NCBI GenBank assembly: GCA_024364735.1
Contig: JAGFNQ010001117.1
Span: 1 to 64,000, forward strand
DNA from: Boesenbergia rotunda
Taxonomy: Eukaryota; Streptophyta; Magnoliopsida; Zingiberales; Zingiberaceae
Length of the DNA: 64,000 nucleotides
Direction of reading: 5' to 3'
The notes below the pieces were generated by a model. The model ran no database searches and had not been told where the DNA came from. It saw only the letters and a list, made by a program, of their open reading frames with translations. The position numbers and the translations under genes are program-made. Every line of letters starts with the position of its first letter. Position 1 is the first letter of the stretch. Shown here piece by piece: positions 25,790 through 36,589 of this stretch.

Positions 25790-26500
25790 AGGAATCAACG
25801 TTGACGGCCAGTCACCAGGGTTCAGCCCACGCGGATGCTGACGTTAAGGGAGGAACTCTGCGCCCTGCGAGATCAACACGAGCGTTAGGGAAACATGCCG
25901 GAGGTTGTCCGGCGGAGCCCACTCTGACACTCAAGTCGGTGCCTTGATGCAGAGAAAATGTAGAAGCAGAAAGATGTGTAAGTAGCAGAGAATGCATAAC
26001 CCCCCTTACCGGAAGTGTTAGGGTACCTTTCATACCTGCGGCAGCTGCCTTCGTGCATCCCGCGATCTTTGCCACGTCCCCCGTTTATCGGTTACTGGAT
26101 AACCTTTACAACGGTCCACGCCATCATCAAGTTCGGCCCGTTACGATATTTATGTGTCATGATGACTCCACGATAACGGGTGATGGTTATCCGCAGATCC
26201 GAATAAAGGGGGGTCGTTACTTGAGAGCGAATGCTTCTTGGGCTCCGCTTCCCCGAGGTGATCTCGGGATCTTCTGGCCCGGGTGGCCGTGGGTGTTCCG
26301 CTTCCCCGAGGTGGTCTTGAGACCCGACTTCCCGGGGTGATCCCGGGAGGAGTTTTCTGATCTGATCTTCCAGGGCGTGTTTACCGCGCGTGGGGAGCCC
26401 TGGAGGTTTCTCTTCCCGATAGTGTCCCGGGAGCTCTGAGAGAGGAGTCGCTCAGCCTCGTTACGTCTTGCCACATAGCTTCTTCATCCCCGTTCCCGTC
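25790..26500. other. GC-rich block with CTTCCCCGAGGTG-type repeats
   Basis: It contains three imperfect copies of a CTTCCCCGAGGTGATCTCGGG-like unit between about 26250 and 26350. Its base composition differs sharply from the pyrimidine tract beside it. It may be a nested LTR fragment, but I could not find convincing termini. Confidence 0.45.
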
Positions 26501-26599
26501 ACGGGCTATCCAACCCCCATCAATTCCCATTGACCCCTCAATGAATCTCATGATTACCATTCCGATTAACAAATTCGAATCAAATACCCCCTTAGCTCA

Positions 26600-27480
26600 C
26601 AAAATTGCTTGATCTATTGTCCTTGTTTAGTTGCATATGGATTCCTCTAGACTGAGGCTGCATGAGCTAAATCAATGTGAAAGATTTTCCCTATAACTAT
26701 ACACTTTCTTCTCAAGTTAGTAGCTTTGAAGCTTCTAGTGTCGAGTATTGTTTGTCTAAATTAGAAAATACTGTCAATTCCCATTATGACACTTGTGTCC
26801 TTTTATCGGGCTTGTGGCAAAATATATATATATATATATATATCAAATGCAGACACATGGGTTTGTTTCATAATTACAAGCAGCCAGCGTGCCCTAAACT
26901 TCTGTTTGGTTCCGACAATCTATAGCTCTAGCAGAACAGATATTCAATAAGATATATGTTTATCTGAGTTGCTTTTATCTTAATTATAATATAATATAAT
27001 AATATAATATATTTATTATGTGAGTTATTTTATCTTAATTATAATATAATAATTTTTTTCTTGCAAACGAATGTAAAAAGAAATTAGAAATGGAGTTCTT
27101 ATTTTGCCAAGAAGGATACTCATATATTTTCGAGAAAATATAATATTACTAGAAAGATTCAATCTACGAAGTAAGATATGTTAGAACTAATATGCATATC
27201 TAATATGTAAGATTTTTCTTTTGTATAGCCTTAACATGAATCCAAAGTTTTGTGAATTATGTCTGTATATTTTCTATTTGAATTGTATAATATATTTCTG
27301 ATTCAATAGTAAGAAGATTGATCAATTCTATTTTCATGGTATTTTAATTGGTATTATATAATAGACAATGATTTTGTAAATAGAAAAAAATAATATTTTT
27401 TAAACGTTGTAAAAGTTTTGTCTTTGTAAAAATTAATGCTTTTTTTAAGCTTTGTCTTTGAGTGGATTTTTAGCAACAAT
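26600..27480. other. AT-rich intergenic DNA with a short (TA)n
   Basis: (TA)n lies at about 26823-26843. A direct repeat of a TTTTATCTTAATTATAATATA-like word occurs near 26975 and 27030. No gene. Confidence 0.5.
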
Positions 27481-27482
27481 AT

Positions 27483-27491
27483 TTTTAACAA
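27483..27491. repeat. Left 9-bp target site duplication of the MULE
   Basis: TTTTAACAA, identical to 30240-30248. Confidence 0.88.
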
Positions 27492-30239
27492 CGGCAATTT
27501 ACCAAAAGGCGCACCCAAAAATGGGTATTTACCAAAAGGCATCCCATGGTTTCAATGTTACCAAAGGGCGCACATATTTTAGTAAACTTCCTCTTATACC
27601 CCTACTGTCAATCAAGTACTGCATGCAATTCTCTTTCTCTTTGTCAGTAACGAATTTCGAGATGGACGTACGTACCTTTCTCAAAAAGATGTTCCTTTAT
27701 ATTTTGATAATAATATTATGGAACCTTTCTCAAAACAAAAAAATATTAAAATTAATTAAAATATTTTTATTAAATAAAAACTAAAAGAACATTTCAGCCG
27801 CCCACGTTGGGCCTGAAATGATTCCATTTCAGGCCCAACGTGGGGCTGAAATGTTTCCATTTCAGGCCCAACGTGCCCAATATTAAGGGTCTTTTCTCGA
27901 TTCTTTGTTATTACATTTTAACACCTCGGAAAAGTCCAAATAAATAATGGATAGCAAATTTGAACTCCTTGTAACCTCAGAAATCCACAGGAACTGAAAT
28001 TTTTACAATCGGAGCTCTCTAGGTCAATCAGTGGCCTTTTGGAGTCATTGGGGCCTGAAATGGAAAAATTTCAGGCCCAAAACCCACTGATGGACCTCCC
28101 ATATCTGGATTTCTGAAAATTCCATATGAATAGAGAGGTTAGAGGTAGGAGATGATGTTTTAGGTGTCCAAACATCTATATATTAGATATCACCAATCAA
28201 ATAGGAGTAGTTTAGAAATATCAGTGAGTTTTGACCAAAACCCACTGATGGACCTCCCATATCTAGATTTCTGAAAATTCTATATGAATAGAGAGGTTAG
28301 AGGTAGGAGATGATGTTTTAGGTGTCCAAACATCTATATATTAGATATCACCAATCAAATAGGAGTAGTTTAGAAATATCAGTGGGTTTTGGTCAAAACT
28401 CACTGATGGACCTTCCATATCTGGATTTCTGAAAATTCCATATTAATAGAGAGGTTAGAGGTAGGAGATGATGTTTTAGGTGTCCAACCATCTATATATT
28501 AGATATCACCAATCAAATAGGAATAGTTTAGAAATATCAGTGAGTTTTGACCAAAACCCACTGATGGACCTCCCATATCTGGATTTCTGAAAATTCCATA
28601 TGAATAGAGAGGTTAGAGGTAGGAGATGATGTTTTAGGTGTCCAACCATCTATATATTAGATATCACCAATCAAATAGGAGTAGTTTAGAAATATCAGTG
28701 GGTTTTGGTCAAAACTCACTGATGGATCTCCCATATCTGGATTTCTGAAAATTCCATATGAATAGAGAGGTTAGAGGTAGGAGATGATGTTTTAGGTGTC
28801 CAAACATCTATATATTAGATATCACCAATCAAATATGAGTAGTTTAGAAATATCAGTGAGTTTTGACCAAAACCCACTGATGGACCTCCCATATCTGGAT
28901 TTCTGAAAATTCCATATGAATAGAGAGGTTAGAGGTAGGAGATGATGTTTTAGGTGTCCAACCATCTATATATTAGATATCACCAATCAAATAGGAGTAG
29001 TTTAGAAATATCAGTGAGTTTTGACCAAAACCCACTGATGGACCTCCCATATCTGGATTTCTGAAAATTCCATATGAATAGAGAGGTTAGAGGTAGGAGA
29101 TGATGTTTTAGGTGTCCAACCATCTATATATTAGATATCACCAATCAGATAGGAGTAGTTTAGAAATATCAGTGAGTTTTGGTCAAAACTCACTGATGGA
29201 CCTCCCATATCTGGATTTCTAAAAATTTTATATGAATAGAGAGGTCAGAGGTAGGAGATGATATTTTAGGTGTCCAAACATCTATATATTAGATATCACC
29301 AATGCAATAGGTGTCCAACCATTTCAGGCCCAATGACCCTAAAAGGCATAATATGTGATCTCTTCTCGGTTCTTCATTATTACATTTTAATACCTCGTAG
29401 AAGTCCAAATGAATAATGGATAGCAAATTTGAACTCCTTGTAACCTCAGAAATCCACAGGAACTGAAATTTTTACAATCGGAGCTCTCTAGGTCAAATAG
29501 TGAATTTTGACACATTAGGCCTTTTAGGGTCATTGGGACTGAAATGGAACCATTTCAGGCCCACGTTGGGCCTGAAATGATATCATTTCAGGCCCAACGT
29601 GGGCCTGAAATGGTTCCATTTCAGGCCCAATGTGGGCCTGAAATGTTTCCATTTCAGGCCCAACGTGCCCATTTCAGGCCCAACGTGATGTTTTCTCGGT
29701 TCTTCATTATTACATTTTAATACCTCGGAGAAGTCCAAATAAACAATGGATAGCAAATTTGAACTCCTTGTAACCTCAGAAATCCACAGAAACTGAAATT
29801 TTTACAATCGGAGCTCTCTAGGTCAATCAGTGGCCTTTTGGAGTCATTGGGGCCTGAAATGGAAACATTTCAGCCCCATGTTGGGCCTGAAATGGAATCA
29901 TTTCAGGCCCAACGTGGGCGGCTGAAATGTTCTTTTAGTTTTTATTTAATAAAAATATTTTAATTAATTTTAATATTTTTTTGTTTTGAGAAAGGTTTCA
30001 TAATATTATTATCAAAATATAAAGGAACATCTTTTTGAGAAAGGTACGTACGTCCATCTCGAAATTCGTTACTGACAAAGAGAAAGAGAAAGGGAAAGAG
30101 AATTGCATGCAGTACTTGATTGACAGTAGGGGTATAAGAGGAAGTTTACTAAAATATATGCGCCCTTTGGTAACATTGAAACCATGGGACGCCTTTTGGT
30201 AAATACCCATTTTTTGGTGCGCCTTTTGGTAAATTGCCG
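27492..30239. mobile_element. Non-autonomous Mutator-like element (MULE) with long terminal inverted repeats
   Basis: A perfect 9-bp direct repeat, TTTTAACAA, flanks it (27483-27491 and 30240-30248), the hallmark of the Mutator superfamily. The ends are inverted repeats of about 350-380 bp starting CGGCAATTTACCAAAAGGCG; both translate to nearly the same short peptide (MGIYQKASHGFNVTKGR..), which reflects the repeat and not a gene. Inside lie many copies of the palindrome-prone word GGGCCTGAAATG (27795-27870, 28050-28075, 29535-29690, 29850-29930), three copies of a 150-180 bp block (27895, 29355, 29690) and a tandem array (28083-29310). There is no transposase. Confidence 0.88.
28083..29310. 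repeat. Tandem array, ~158-bp unit, about 7.8 copies, inside the MULE
   Basis: Units start at about 28083, 28241, 28399, 28558, 28716, 28874, 29031 and 29188, each with CACTGATGGACCTCCCATAT, then CTGAAAATTCCATATGAATA, AGAGGTAGGAGATGATG and CACCAATCAAATAGG. Copies look well over 90% alike and the last is truncated. The unit junction (CAGTGAGTTTTG..CCAAAACCCACTG) is itself an interrupted palindrome and alternates between two variants. Confidence 0.93.
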
Positions 30240-30248
30240 TTTTAACAA
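30240..30248. repeat. Right 9-bp target site duplication of the MULE
   Basis: TTTTAACAA, identical to 27483-27491. Confidence 0.88.
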
Positions 30249-30329
30249 AGCTTTTTTAGCCACATAGACAATGCATAAAAAATATTGTCTTTCGACTTTT
30301 TTTTTGGTAGTGGTGATTGAATGAATCAT

Positions 30330-30730
30330 GACCCTATTTTAGTAACTACAATTTCGTAGATGTTACAACGTAAAATGAGTCCATAACTGCTCCAACGTTA
30401 CAAATGTGTTATGGTAATTACAGAACCGTAGCTACTATAACATGATTAAATAAATCATAACAACGTTGTAACAACTACATAAATGTAGCTTAGCAATTGT
30501 AACAACTACATATTATAGCAGCTATGAAATTATAGTTGCTACAATTGTAGCAGTTACGATTCCGTAATTGCCACAGGACATACATAATAAATCATGACTA
30601 CATTGTAGCAGCTACGATTCCGTAACTACTACAACGCAAACTTAATAAATCATGATCACGTTGTAACAGCTACAACTGCATAGTTGCTACAATATAGATT
30701 TAACGCCCGTCACTGCTACAGTAAAAAAAC
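30330..30730. repeat. Degenerate tandem repeat rich in GTAGCAGCTAC words
   Basis: Repeats of GTAGCAGYTACGATTCCGTAAC, TGCTACAACG and TAATAAATCATGA recur with a period of about 65-70 bp. Diverged inverted words (GTAGC/GCTAC) give a strong fold-back potential. Confidence 0.7.
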
Positions 30731-30739
30731 TACTACAAT

Positions 30740-31330
30740 GAAAATCAAGCATAGTCGTGTGCAGAGTCACACAATATCATTCCTCTTTCTCTCCATATAT
30801 ATAACATAAATGATGTCTTGGTCGACATTCGACGTGGGCACCTAACATAGTCAAAACCAATTTTTTTTTTAATCTCTTTCTTCCTTCATGCGGGCTTAAT
30901 TTTGCTCTTTCTCTTCCTTCGCTCGCCTCTTCGTCTTAAAAAAAGCTTAAACCCTCTTCATCTCTCTTCTACTCCTTTCCTCCCCCAGTTTCAATCCTAA
31001 ATAGAGGTCATATTGTTCAACTCTTAGCTCATGGCAAACGAGTTAGGGTTTTCATCGAAACTATATATGCTGGTCATCTCTCTCCTCTCATTTTTGTACT
31101 TATGTTTTAAAATGATACAAAGATTTGTTAAGTGCTTGTCTTTTATCTATCATAGTTTCAAATTTAATATCAAATGTGAGAGTAAGGGTGTGTGGGGATA
31201 TCAATATTTCTCGCTACTATCACTCCCTTAATCATATGTAGCTATAAAATTTAGTAATTCTTCTATTTCTGTTGGTTTCTTTATGATATATTTTAAAGTT
31301 GAACTTCAAACTATTAAATTTCTATCGTGT
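30740..31330. other. AT-rich and pyrimidine-rich stretch
   Basis: A CT-rich segment (30870-31000) precedes a 66-codon frame at 31031 that I do not consider a gene. Nothing else is seen. Confidence 0.4.
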
Positions 31331-31350
31331 AGATGAAAATGATATAATGA

Positions 31351-31577
31351 CCAAAAAAAGGTGAAACGCTCGCCCCCAGCGCCCCCGTCAGCCCGCCCCA
31401 GGACTAACACGGAGGAGGTAAATCACGGTTATCACTGGTGTGGTGAGGCGCCTGGGGTCGAGGGAATTAATGCCAGCAGACCAGGGTTTTATCCCCGTGC
31501 GCAACTGGCGACCCTCGAACCTGTGACCTCGACCAAATCGGCCAGGCGCTTTACCATCCGATCCAGCCCGTGGGGGC
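31351..31577 (-). mobile_element. tRNA-derived SINE (family 1), complete copy
   Basis: Flanked by a perfect 17-bp direct repeat, TGAAAATGATATAATGA (31334-31350 and 31578-31594). On the minus strand the head has an A-box-like TGGTAAAGCGCCTGG and a good B box, GGTTCGAGGGTC. The 3' end runs GAGCGTTTCACC then a T-run. The 3' half matches 10226-10436. Intact pol III boxes and perfect duplications point to recent movement. Confidence 0.9.
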
Positions 31578-31674
31578 TGAAAATGATATAATGAGATCTT
31601 TAGTAATTTTGTCGATTGATTGTACTTTACCAGATATGTTGCATCTCGCAGTGGGAAAGTTTAAGTGTTGACAA

Positions 31675-31985
31675 ATTCACATTCCGGCCACATCGATCTT
31701 ATGGAATGTTGGTGTTGGTTTTTCAAAAACAGCACCTACGTTAGCAAAAGATGGAAGGGTTGAGTATCTAAAATATATATATAACCTCCATCTATAGATC
31801 CGAGACTTCCATAAGAAATTATGATCGCGTGTCAAGTGGCACAAACCTTGGCGCTGATCTTGAAAAACCAACACAACATTGGTGTTGGTTTTACAAAATC
31901 AACACCAACGTGACCTTGGGTTCTCATCAGAAAGTTTGGTGCTAGTTTCCGAAGATCAGTGCCAAGGTGGTGTTGATCTTCTCAT
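31675..31985. repeat. Repeats of TTGGTGTTGGTTTT and its complement
   Basis: TTGGTGTTGGTTTTTCAAAA-like words (31708, 31880) and inverted versions (CCAACACCA near 31866, 31902, 31985) occur in about 300 bp. It could be a small fold-back MITE; I could not fix termini. Confidence 0.4.
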
Positions 31986-32187
31986 ACCAACACCATAACG
32001 TATAAAAAGATTCAAATCATTTGGAGCAATGCTAAAAAGGTCTATAAATAATAAATAAGAGCATATTAATTTGGACTAATGTGAGCCATGTGAATACACA
32101 AGACTTGGAATGGATCTGATCAAAATCCTCTAAATCTATCAATGAGTTTTTTTAGTTTAAATCTGTAACACAACTCCTAGACTCTAA

Positions 32188-32884
32188 GGGTGTGTTTGGT
32201 TCAAGTTATCAGATATAACTTTAGTTATGTGATTACCAAGTAATAACATAACCAAGGTAATGGGGAATGAAACATAACATGTAGTTGTTTGGTTCAATTT
32301 AGGTAATCAAATAAAATCTTATTTGTTTGAAAGTAATAGTCTATGACATAATATAATATTTTATCGTATTAACCTTTAGTTAAATTTAAGTATAATAATA
32401 TTATATGCTTATAAATTTAAAATAAAAAAGTAAGATGATATTATATACATACTCGTACCCTCGGTCGCCGGCCGCCGGCGGTGGTCGCTGACTGTCGTTA
32501 CTTGTTATCGGTCGCGAACAATGGGCGGCCGCCGGCGGTGGTCACCGGTCGTCGTTGTCGGTCGTCGGCCGCGAATAATGGTCGCCGGCCGTCGGCTGTG
32601 GCCGGCGGCCGTCATTGCCGATGGTCGCCCATGAATAATGCCTCTTTTGCTAAGGTAAATATTGGAGGATAATTTTAGAAAAATAAGTTTCATAATCCCA
32701 GAATCAATAAAAACCTTACTTTCCTAAGGTTTTCCGATTCCGGATTGCATGCCCCTTTTACTGACGTGTCGGGCATCGATGATTACTTGGGAATCACTGA
32801 TTATCTAAACCAAACAAGATTTTTGTTGATAATCTTGGATGGATAACCAAGGTTATCAAGGATAACCCCCAACTAAACGCATCA
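32188..32884. mobile_element. PIF/Harbinger-type MITE with a GC-rich interior
   Basis: 697 bp. The left end is GGGTGTGTTTGGTTCAAG and the reversed right end is TGATGCGTTTAGTTGGGGG, with TAA on both sides (32185-32187 and 32885-32887). Subterminal GTTATC and GATAAC words are repeated. The centre (32455-32640) is a GC-rich array of GGTCGCCGGCCG/GGTGGTCGC-like words unlike the AT-rich ends. No coding capacity. Confidence 0.75.
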
Positions 32885-32889
32885 TAAAG

Positions 32890-34110
32890 GTAAAATCTAA
32901 TCAGCTTAACCCCTGAGCAAAATAAATAAATAAAATAAAAAAATACTATAAGGCATCCTAATATATATCGCGTGAATACTTAAATTTTTTTAATTTAAAC
33001 ATTATAACTCAACTCTTAAATTTTAAAAATAAATTTAATTGACTTAACTTAGGTATTAAAAAAATAATAAATAAAAATTATTGTAATGAATCTATACGTC
33101 TAGATGTTCGAATCATCGTCGCGGACGAGTGACACAGCATATCAATATATCTTACATTTTGTGTGCATTTATTTTTTATTTATTTTTATTTAATATTATT
33201 TTAAAAATAAGATCTTAAATGCAATACTCTCGGGTTAAGAAAATAATAAAAAAACATTATCACGTCGGCCGTGGATATCCATAACGGATCGAAGTTTTAT
33301 ATGTATATATATTATGGATGAACCTTTATAAAAAGTGAGTGGCGGATGATTTTTGCCAAAAATAAATAATTAATTAAACTCTCTATTTAAAAAAATAATA
33401 TTCATATGTTTCTTTTAATTCGTTGTTTCTTGGTTTCGCAATGCGGCTCCGCCCCTCTCGCCACTTGTAACCGACTCGCGGATAAAAGGCACTAGTCATC
33501 CCACTAGTGTGGGACCCGTTACGCGTGTCTTTTCTCAAAGAAAAAGGCGGTGCGTGTGCTCTGCGACGGCAGCCGGTTGGAAACCGGCGGTTGCAGGTCC
33601 CCGTCAATTTGAATCGTCGGCAGCTTCTCCGAACCGGGCTCATCTAATTTGATTAATAGAACGGTAATTTAGTGAACCGTATCAACTTTCTTTAATATCC
33701 AAATTGCCACCTTTAATATCCAAATTGCATATATAATTTTTATATTAATAAAAAATATATACTTATTTTCTATTAAACTAGGATAGAGAACGTGAATTTA
33801 CAACGTAAAATTCAATATGAATGAAGTGACACTTTTCGTGTATATGTCTGATTGTCGCTTGGACAACGACGACGACCTTCGACCATCGTTCCAAACCAAC
33901 CTAGCTAGGGGCACGATGAACCCGTCGAGGATCACTACAATTGGGTTTCACGTTGCAAATTCAAATTGTGTATCATTTTTATTTTCTATTATATTTCTAT
34001 CTCACCGGCGGTTAACTACTATATGTATAAGTTTGTGTCACAGTTGCGAAAATTTTAAAAATCTACCATGTCCAAAAGTATAGTCACACTCAGGAAGATA
34101 CAATTAGTAT
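32890..34110. other. AT-rich intergenic DNA with a GC-richer island
   Basis: 33420-33640 is GC-richer and holds an open frame on the minus strand with no known motif. 33817-34083 has an 88-codon frame (plus) that I do not recognise. No confident gene. Confidence 0.35.
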
Positions 34111-34136
34111 AATAACTTAGTTTGAAATATTTATGA

Positions 34137-34343
34137 AAAAAATGATTAATGAGGTTTTTTCAATCTCGGGCGACCGACCCGGTCTCACCGAAGTTTCCCA
34201 CCGGCCGCCAGGATAAATCGGGAAGCGCTCGCGGTAGGCGGTCTAGAAGCCTAGCGTCCCAGAGTTCGCACCCCATTTGAAAGAAAAATTCTTGTAAATA
34301 TACCGTAGCTGGGGATCGAACCGCGGATGTCTAAGATAGCGAC
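34137..34343 (-). mobile_element. tRNA-related SINE (family 2)
   Basis: Flanked by a perfect 19-bp direct repeat, TAGTTTGAAATATTTATGA (34118-34136 and 34344-34362). On the minus strand it carries a consensus pol III B box, GGTTCGATCCCC (34322-34311), close to its 5' end, so the head is probably 5'-truncated. The body matches 48728-48935 over most of its length. The tail is T-rich. Confidence 0.85.
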
Positions 34344-34349
34344 TAGTTT

Positions 34350-36500
34350 GAAATATTTATGAGAGGCTTAAGATGATGATCAATTTTAATCAAAAATTTC
34401 ATTGATGGACATATAATATCTAGAATTTTAAAATTTTGATATGGTTTAAACTAAGAAATTCTTAGGAATTCATTGATGGTTGTTTCTACACCAAAACTTT
34501 TCAGCAAATAATCCACTAGTAAGATTGTGGAGAATGTGTTGAATCCACTATCGTTGGATTAAACCCGAAGAAAAGAATGCTTGAGGGAAGAGAACATCAC
34601 CAGCTAGGGCACTTAAAAATCAACAAAAACTAGAAGAAGTAAGTTCCAACGTTGTCATTCCGATGCTCAAGTAAAACACCAATGGAAAGAAATAATAATG
34701 AGCAATCGAGAAGTTTTAGAGTAGAATCACCTTGCCTTTTCTTGCACGAAGTAGCTTTTTATACAATTTTAGCCTACTCTTTGTCTTTCTTTGCATTAAT
34801 GACCTTTTTTATCATTATTAACGCCAGTATATCTTTCAGAACATTAATGATTCTTTATTATATAATCAACTCTTTATCTTACGTTATAAGTATTAATTAA
34901 TTATGAATGTGACTTTGAGGAGCCCTTTCAGGAGAGCATCATATTGCTAGGGGAGAACGATCATTCCCCTCTATACAAGGAGTTTATCTAATTTATGTCC
35001 CATGAGATCTAGTGAAGGGAGGTATCATATTGTATATCTGGGCTCCCTTTCCACTATGAGTGTTGTATAACCAATCAGGAGGTTATCCTTGAGCAACCAA
35101 TATGGTCCATGGCATCACCCATCCGAGAGTGATATCGTCTGCCTGGGAGAAGATATCACTCGCATAGGAGTAGCATTGCCCACCCGGGAGAAGGTGCTAC
35201 CTGACCCAGGGTGGTGTACAACTTAATCCCTGACCGAGAATGATGTCCGGCCTGATACTCGACCGGGGATGGTGTCTAGCCCAGATGACTCCTAAGTGAT
35301 CATCACCCTCTCCTCGAATAGCTAACTTGGGTCAATCATGTTAGATCTCCTTGATTTCTCCCATCGTGGTCGATCGGGTTAGATTGACTTCTATCTTCTA
35401 CATAAACATATATCTTGACCTTCGAGGAGACACGTTGAGGCTTTATCATTCTGACACATCAACAATGTTGGTGGGCGAGTATGACAGACTTAGGTCCTCT
35501 AATAAATTTACATCAAATTGTCTTAAAATTACGAAGATTTTTAAAACTCACGCCTTGCAATATAAGTCGTGAAATCCAAGTTCGATGGCCTGAATATACT
35601 TAAGAAAATACAACGAGTGCAACGAATTTGGTTTTAGGTGTTTGTTTATAAGATGTTTAAGGCTTTCGGTGAGTTTTGATCAAAAACTCATTAATGTCCT
35701 AGAAACTCTCTGGTGCGGTTACTAAGTGAGTATGACAAACTTAGATCCTCTAATAAATTTATGTCAAATTATTTCATGGTTGTGAAGATTTTAAAGAACT
35801 TAGCTCTCAATTTAGATTGTGAATATAGATATGAAGGTATGATTATACTAAAATGAAAGGAGTGCAACGAACTTAATTTAAAATATTTACAAAGTGTCTA
35901 TGGCCATTAATGAGCTTAGTCAATCTAAACTATCCAAAATTTTAAAAATTTGACATCGTCTGAAATCTGAATTAAGAGAATCTTTAGAATTCTATAGTGG
36001 TGTTGATGAGTGAGTGTGACATGTCTACGTTCTCTAATGACTTCATGTCAAATTATTTTAAAGTGGTAAAGAATTTAAAAATTATAATTTTCAATTTAGA
36101 TTGTGAAATTTAGATCTGAGGACATAGTTACACTTAAGAAACTCTCAAAAATAACAAAATTTCATATACTTCAAATTAACTTCTTTAAGTGTAATAATGG
36201 CTTTAAATACAGATCCAGAATATTAAGATTGAGGTGTTAAGTTTGAACACCTAATAAATATTTAAAATCAAATTCATTTCATTTTTTTATTATTATAGAT
36301 TTTTTATAGTCGACGGACATAGTCAATAAATAAAATATAAAAAATTTAGAAACATATAATAGTCGACTGATAATGCAGTAGTAATTTACAGTTGATAAGT
36401 ATAATGAAAATTATATTTTAATTAATAAGTATAAAATTTAGATGAGCAGTGTGAGTATTAAGGAAAAATTAATTACGCGGTTCAATAAATCACCGTTAAT
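34350..36500. repeat. Gene-free region with degenerate ~260-bp repeats
   Basis: Around 35470, 35725 and 36015 the same order of words recurs: GAGTATGACARACTTAG, TCCTCTAATAAATTTA, TCAAATTATTT, GAAGATTTTAAA, CAATTTAGATTGTGAA. 34370-34480 and 35670-35690 also resemble, at a distance, the MULE array unit (ATTGATGGACAT, TTTTGATCAAAAACTCATT). 34900-35340 is a GC-richer stretch of unknown origin. Confidence 0.5.
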
Positions 36501-36589
36501 AAATAAAATATCGCTGCTGGTTTGCCCGGTTCGTTGCTGATCCGACTTTTGAAAATTAAACCGCGAAGATGCGGTTACTGGCTAGTGGC

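Larger units (their letters stand above)
24794..26591. mobile_element. Non-autonomous PIF/Harbinger-type element, TTA target duplication
   Basis: The ends are related inverted repeats: GGGAAGTTTAGTTCGGGG on the left, and on the right, reverse-complemented, GGGGGTATTTGATTCG. They are flanked by TTA at 24791-24793 and 26592-26594, the superfamily's 3-bp duplication. Subterminal GGAATGAGAAT and ATTCCCATTGAC motifs also occur in the element at 47.74-48.60 kb. The interior has a 650-bp pyrimidine-rich array (24970-25630) and a GC-rich block (25790-26500) that could be a nested insertion. No transposase is encoded. Confidence 0.68.

Noticed and set aside
28083..29310. Could the 158-bp array be a CRISPR?
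   Set aside because: The unit is one continuous repeat with no unique spacers, lies in a plant transposon, and no cas genes are present.
27452..30329. Paired frames reading MGIYQKASHGFNVTKGR on both strands
   Set aside because: They are the terminal inverted repeats of the Mutator-type element, mirrored on the two strands; no gene.
33383..33643. 86-codon minus-strand frame in a GC-richer island
   Set aside because: No motif, no promoter, and the frame reads like random GC-rich DNA.
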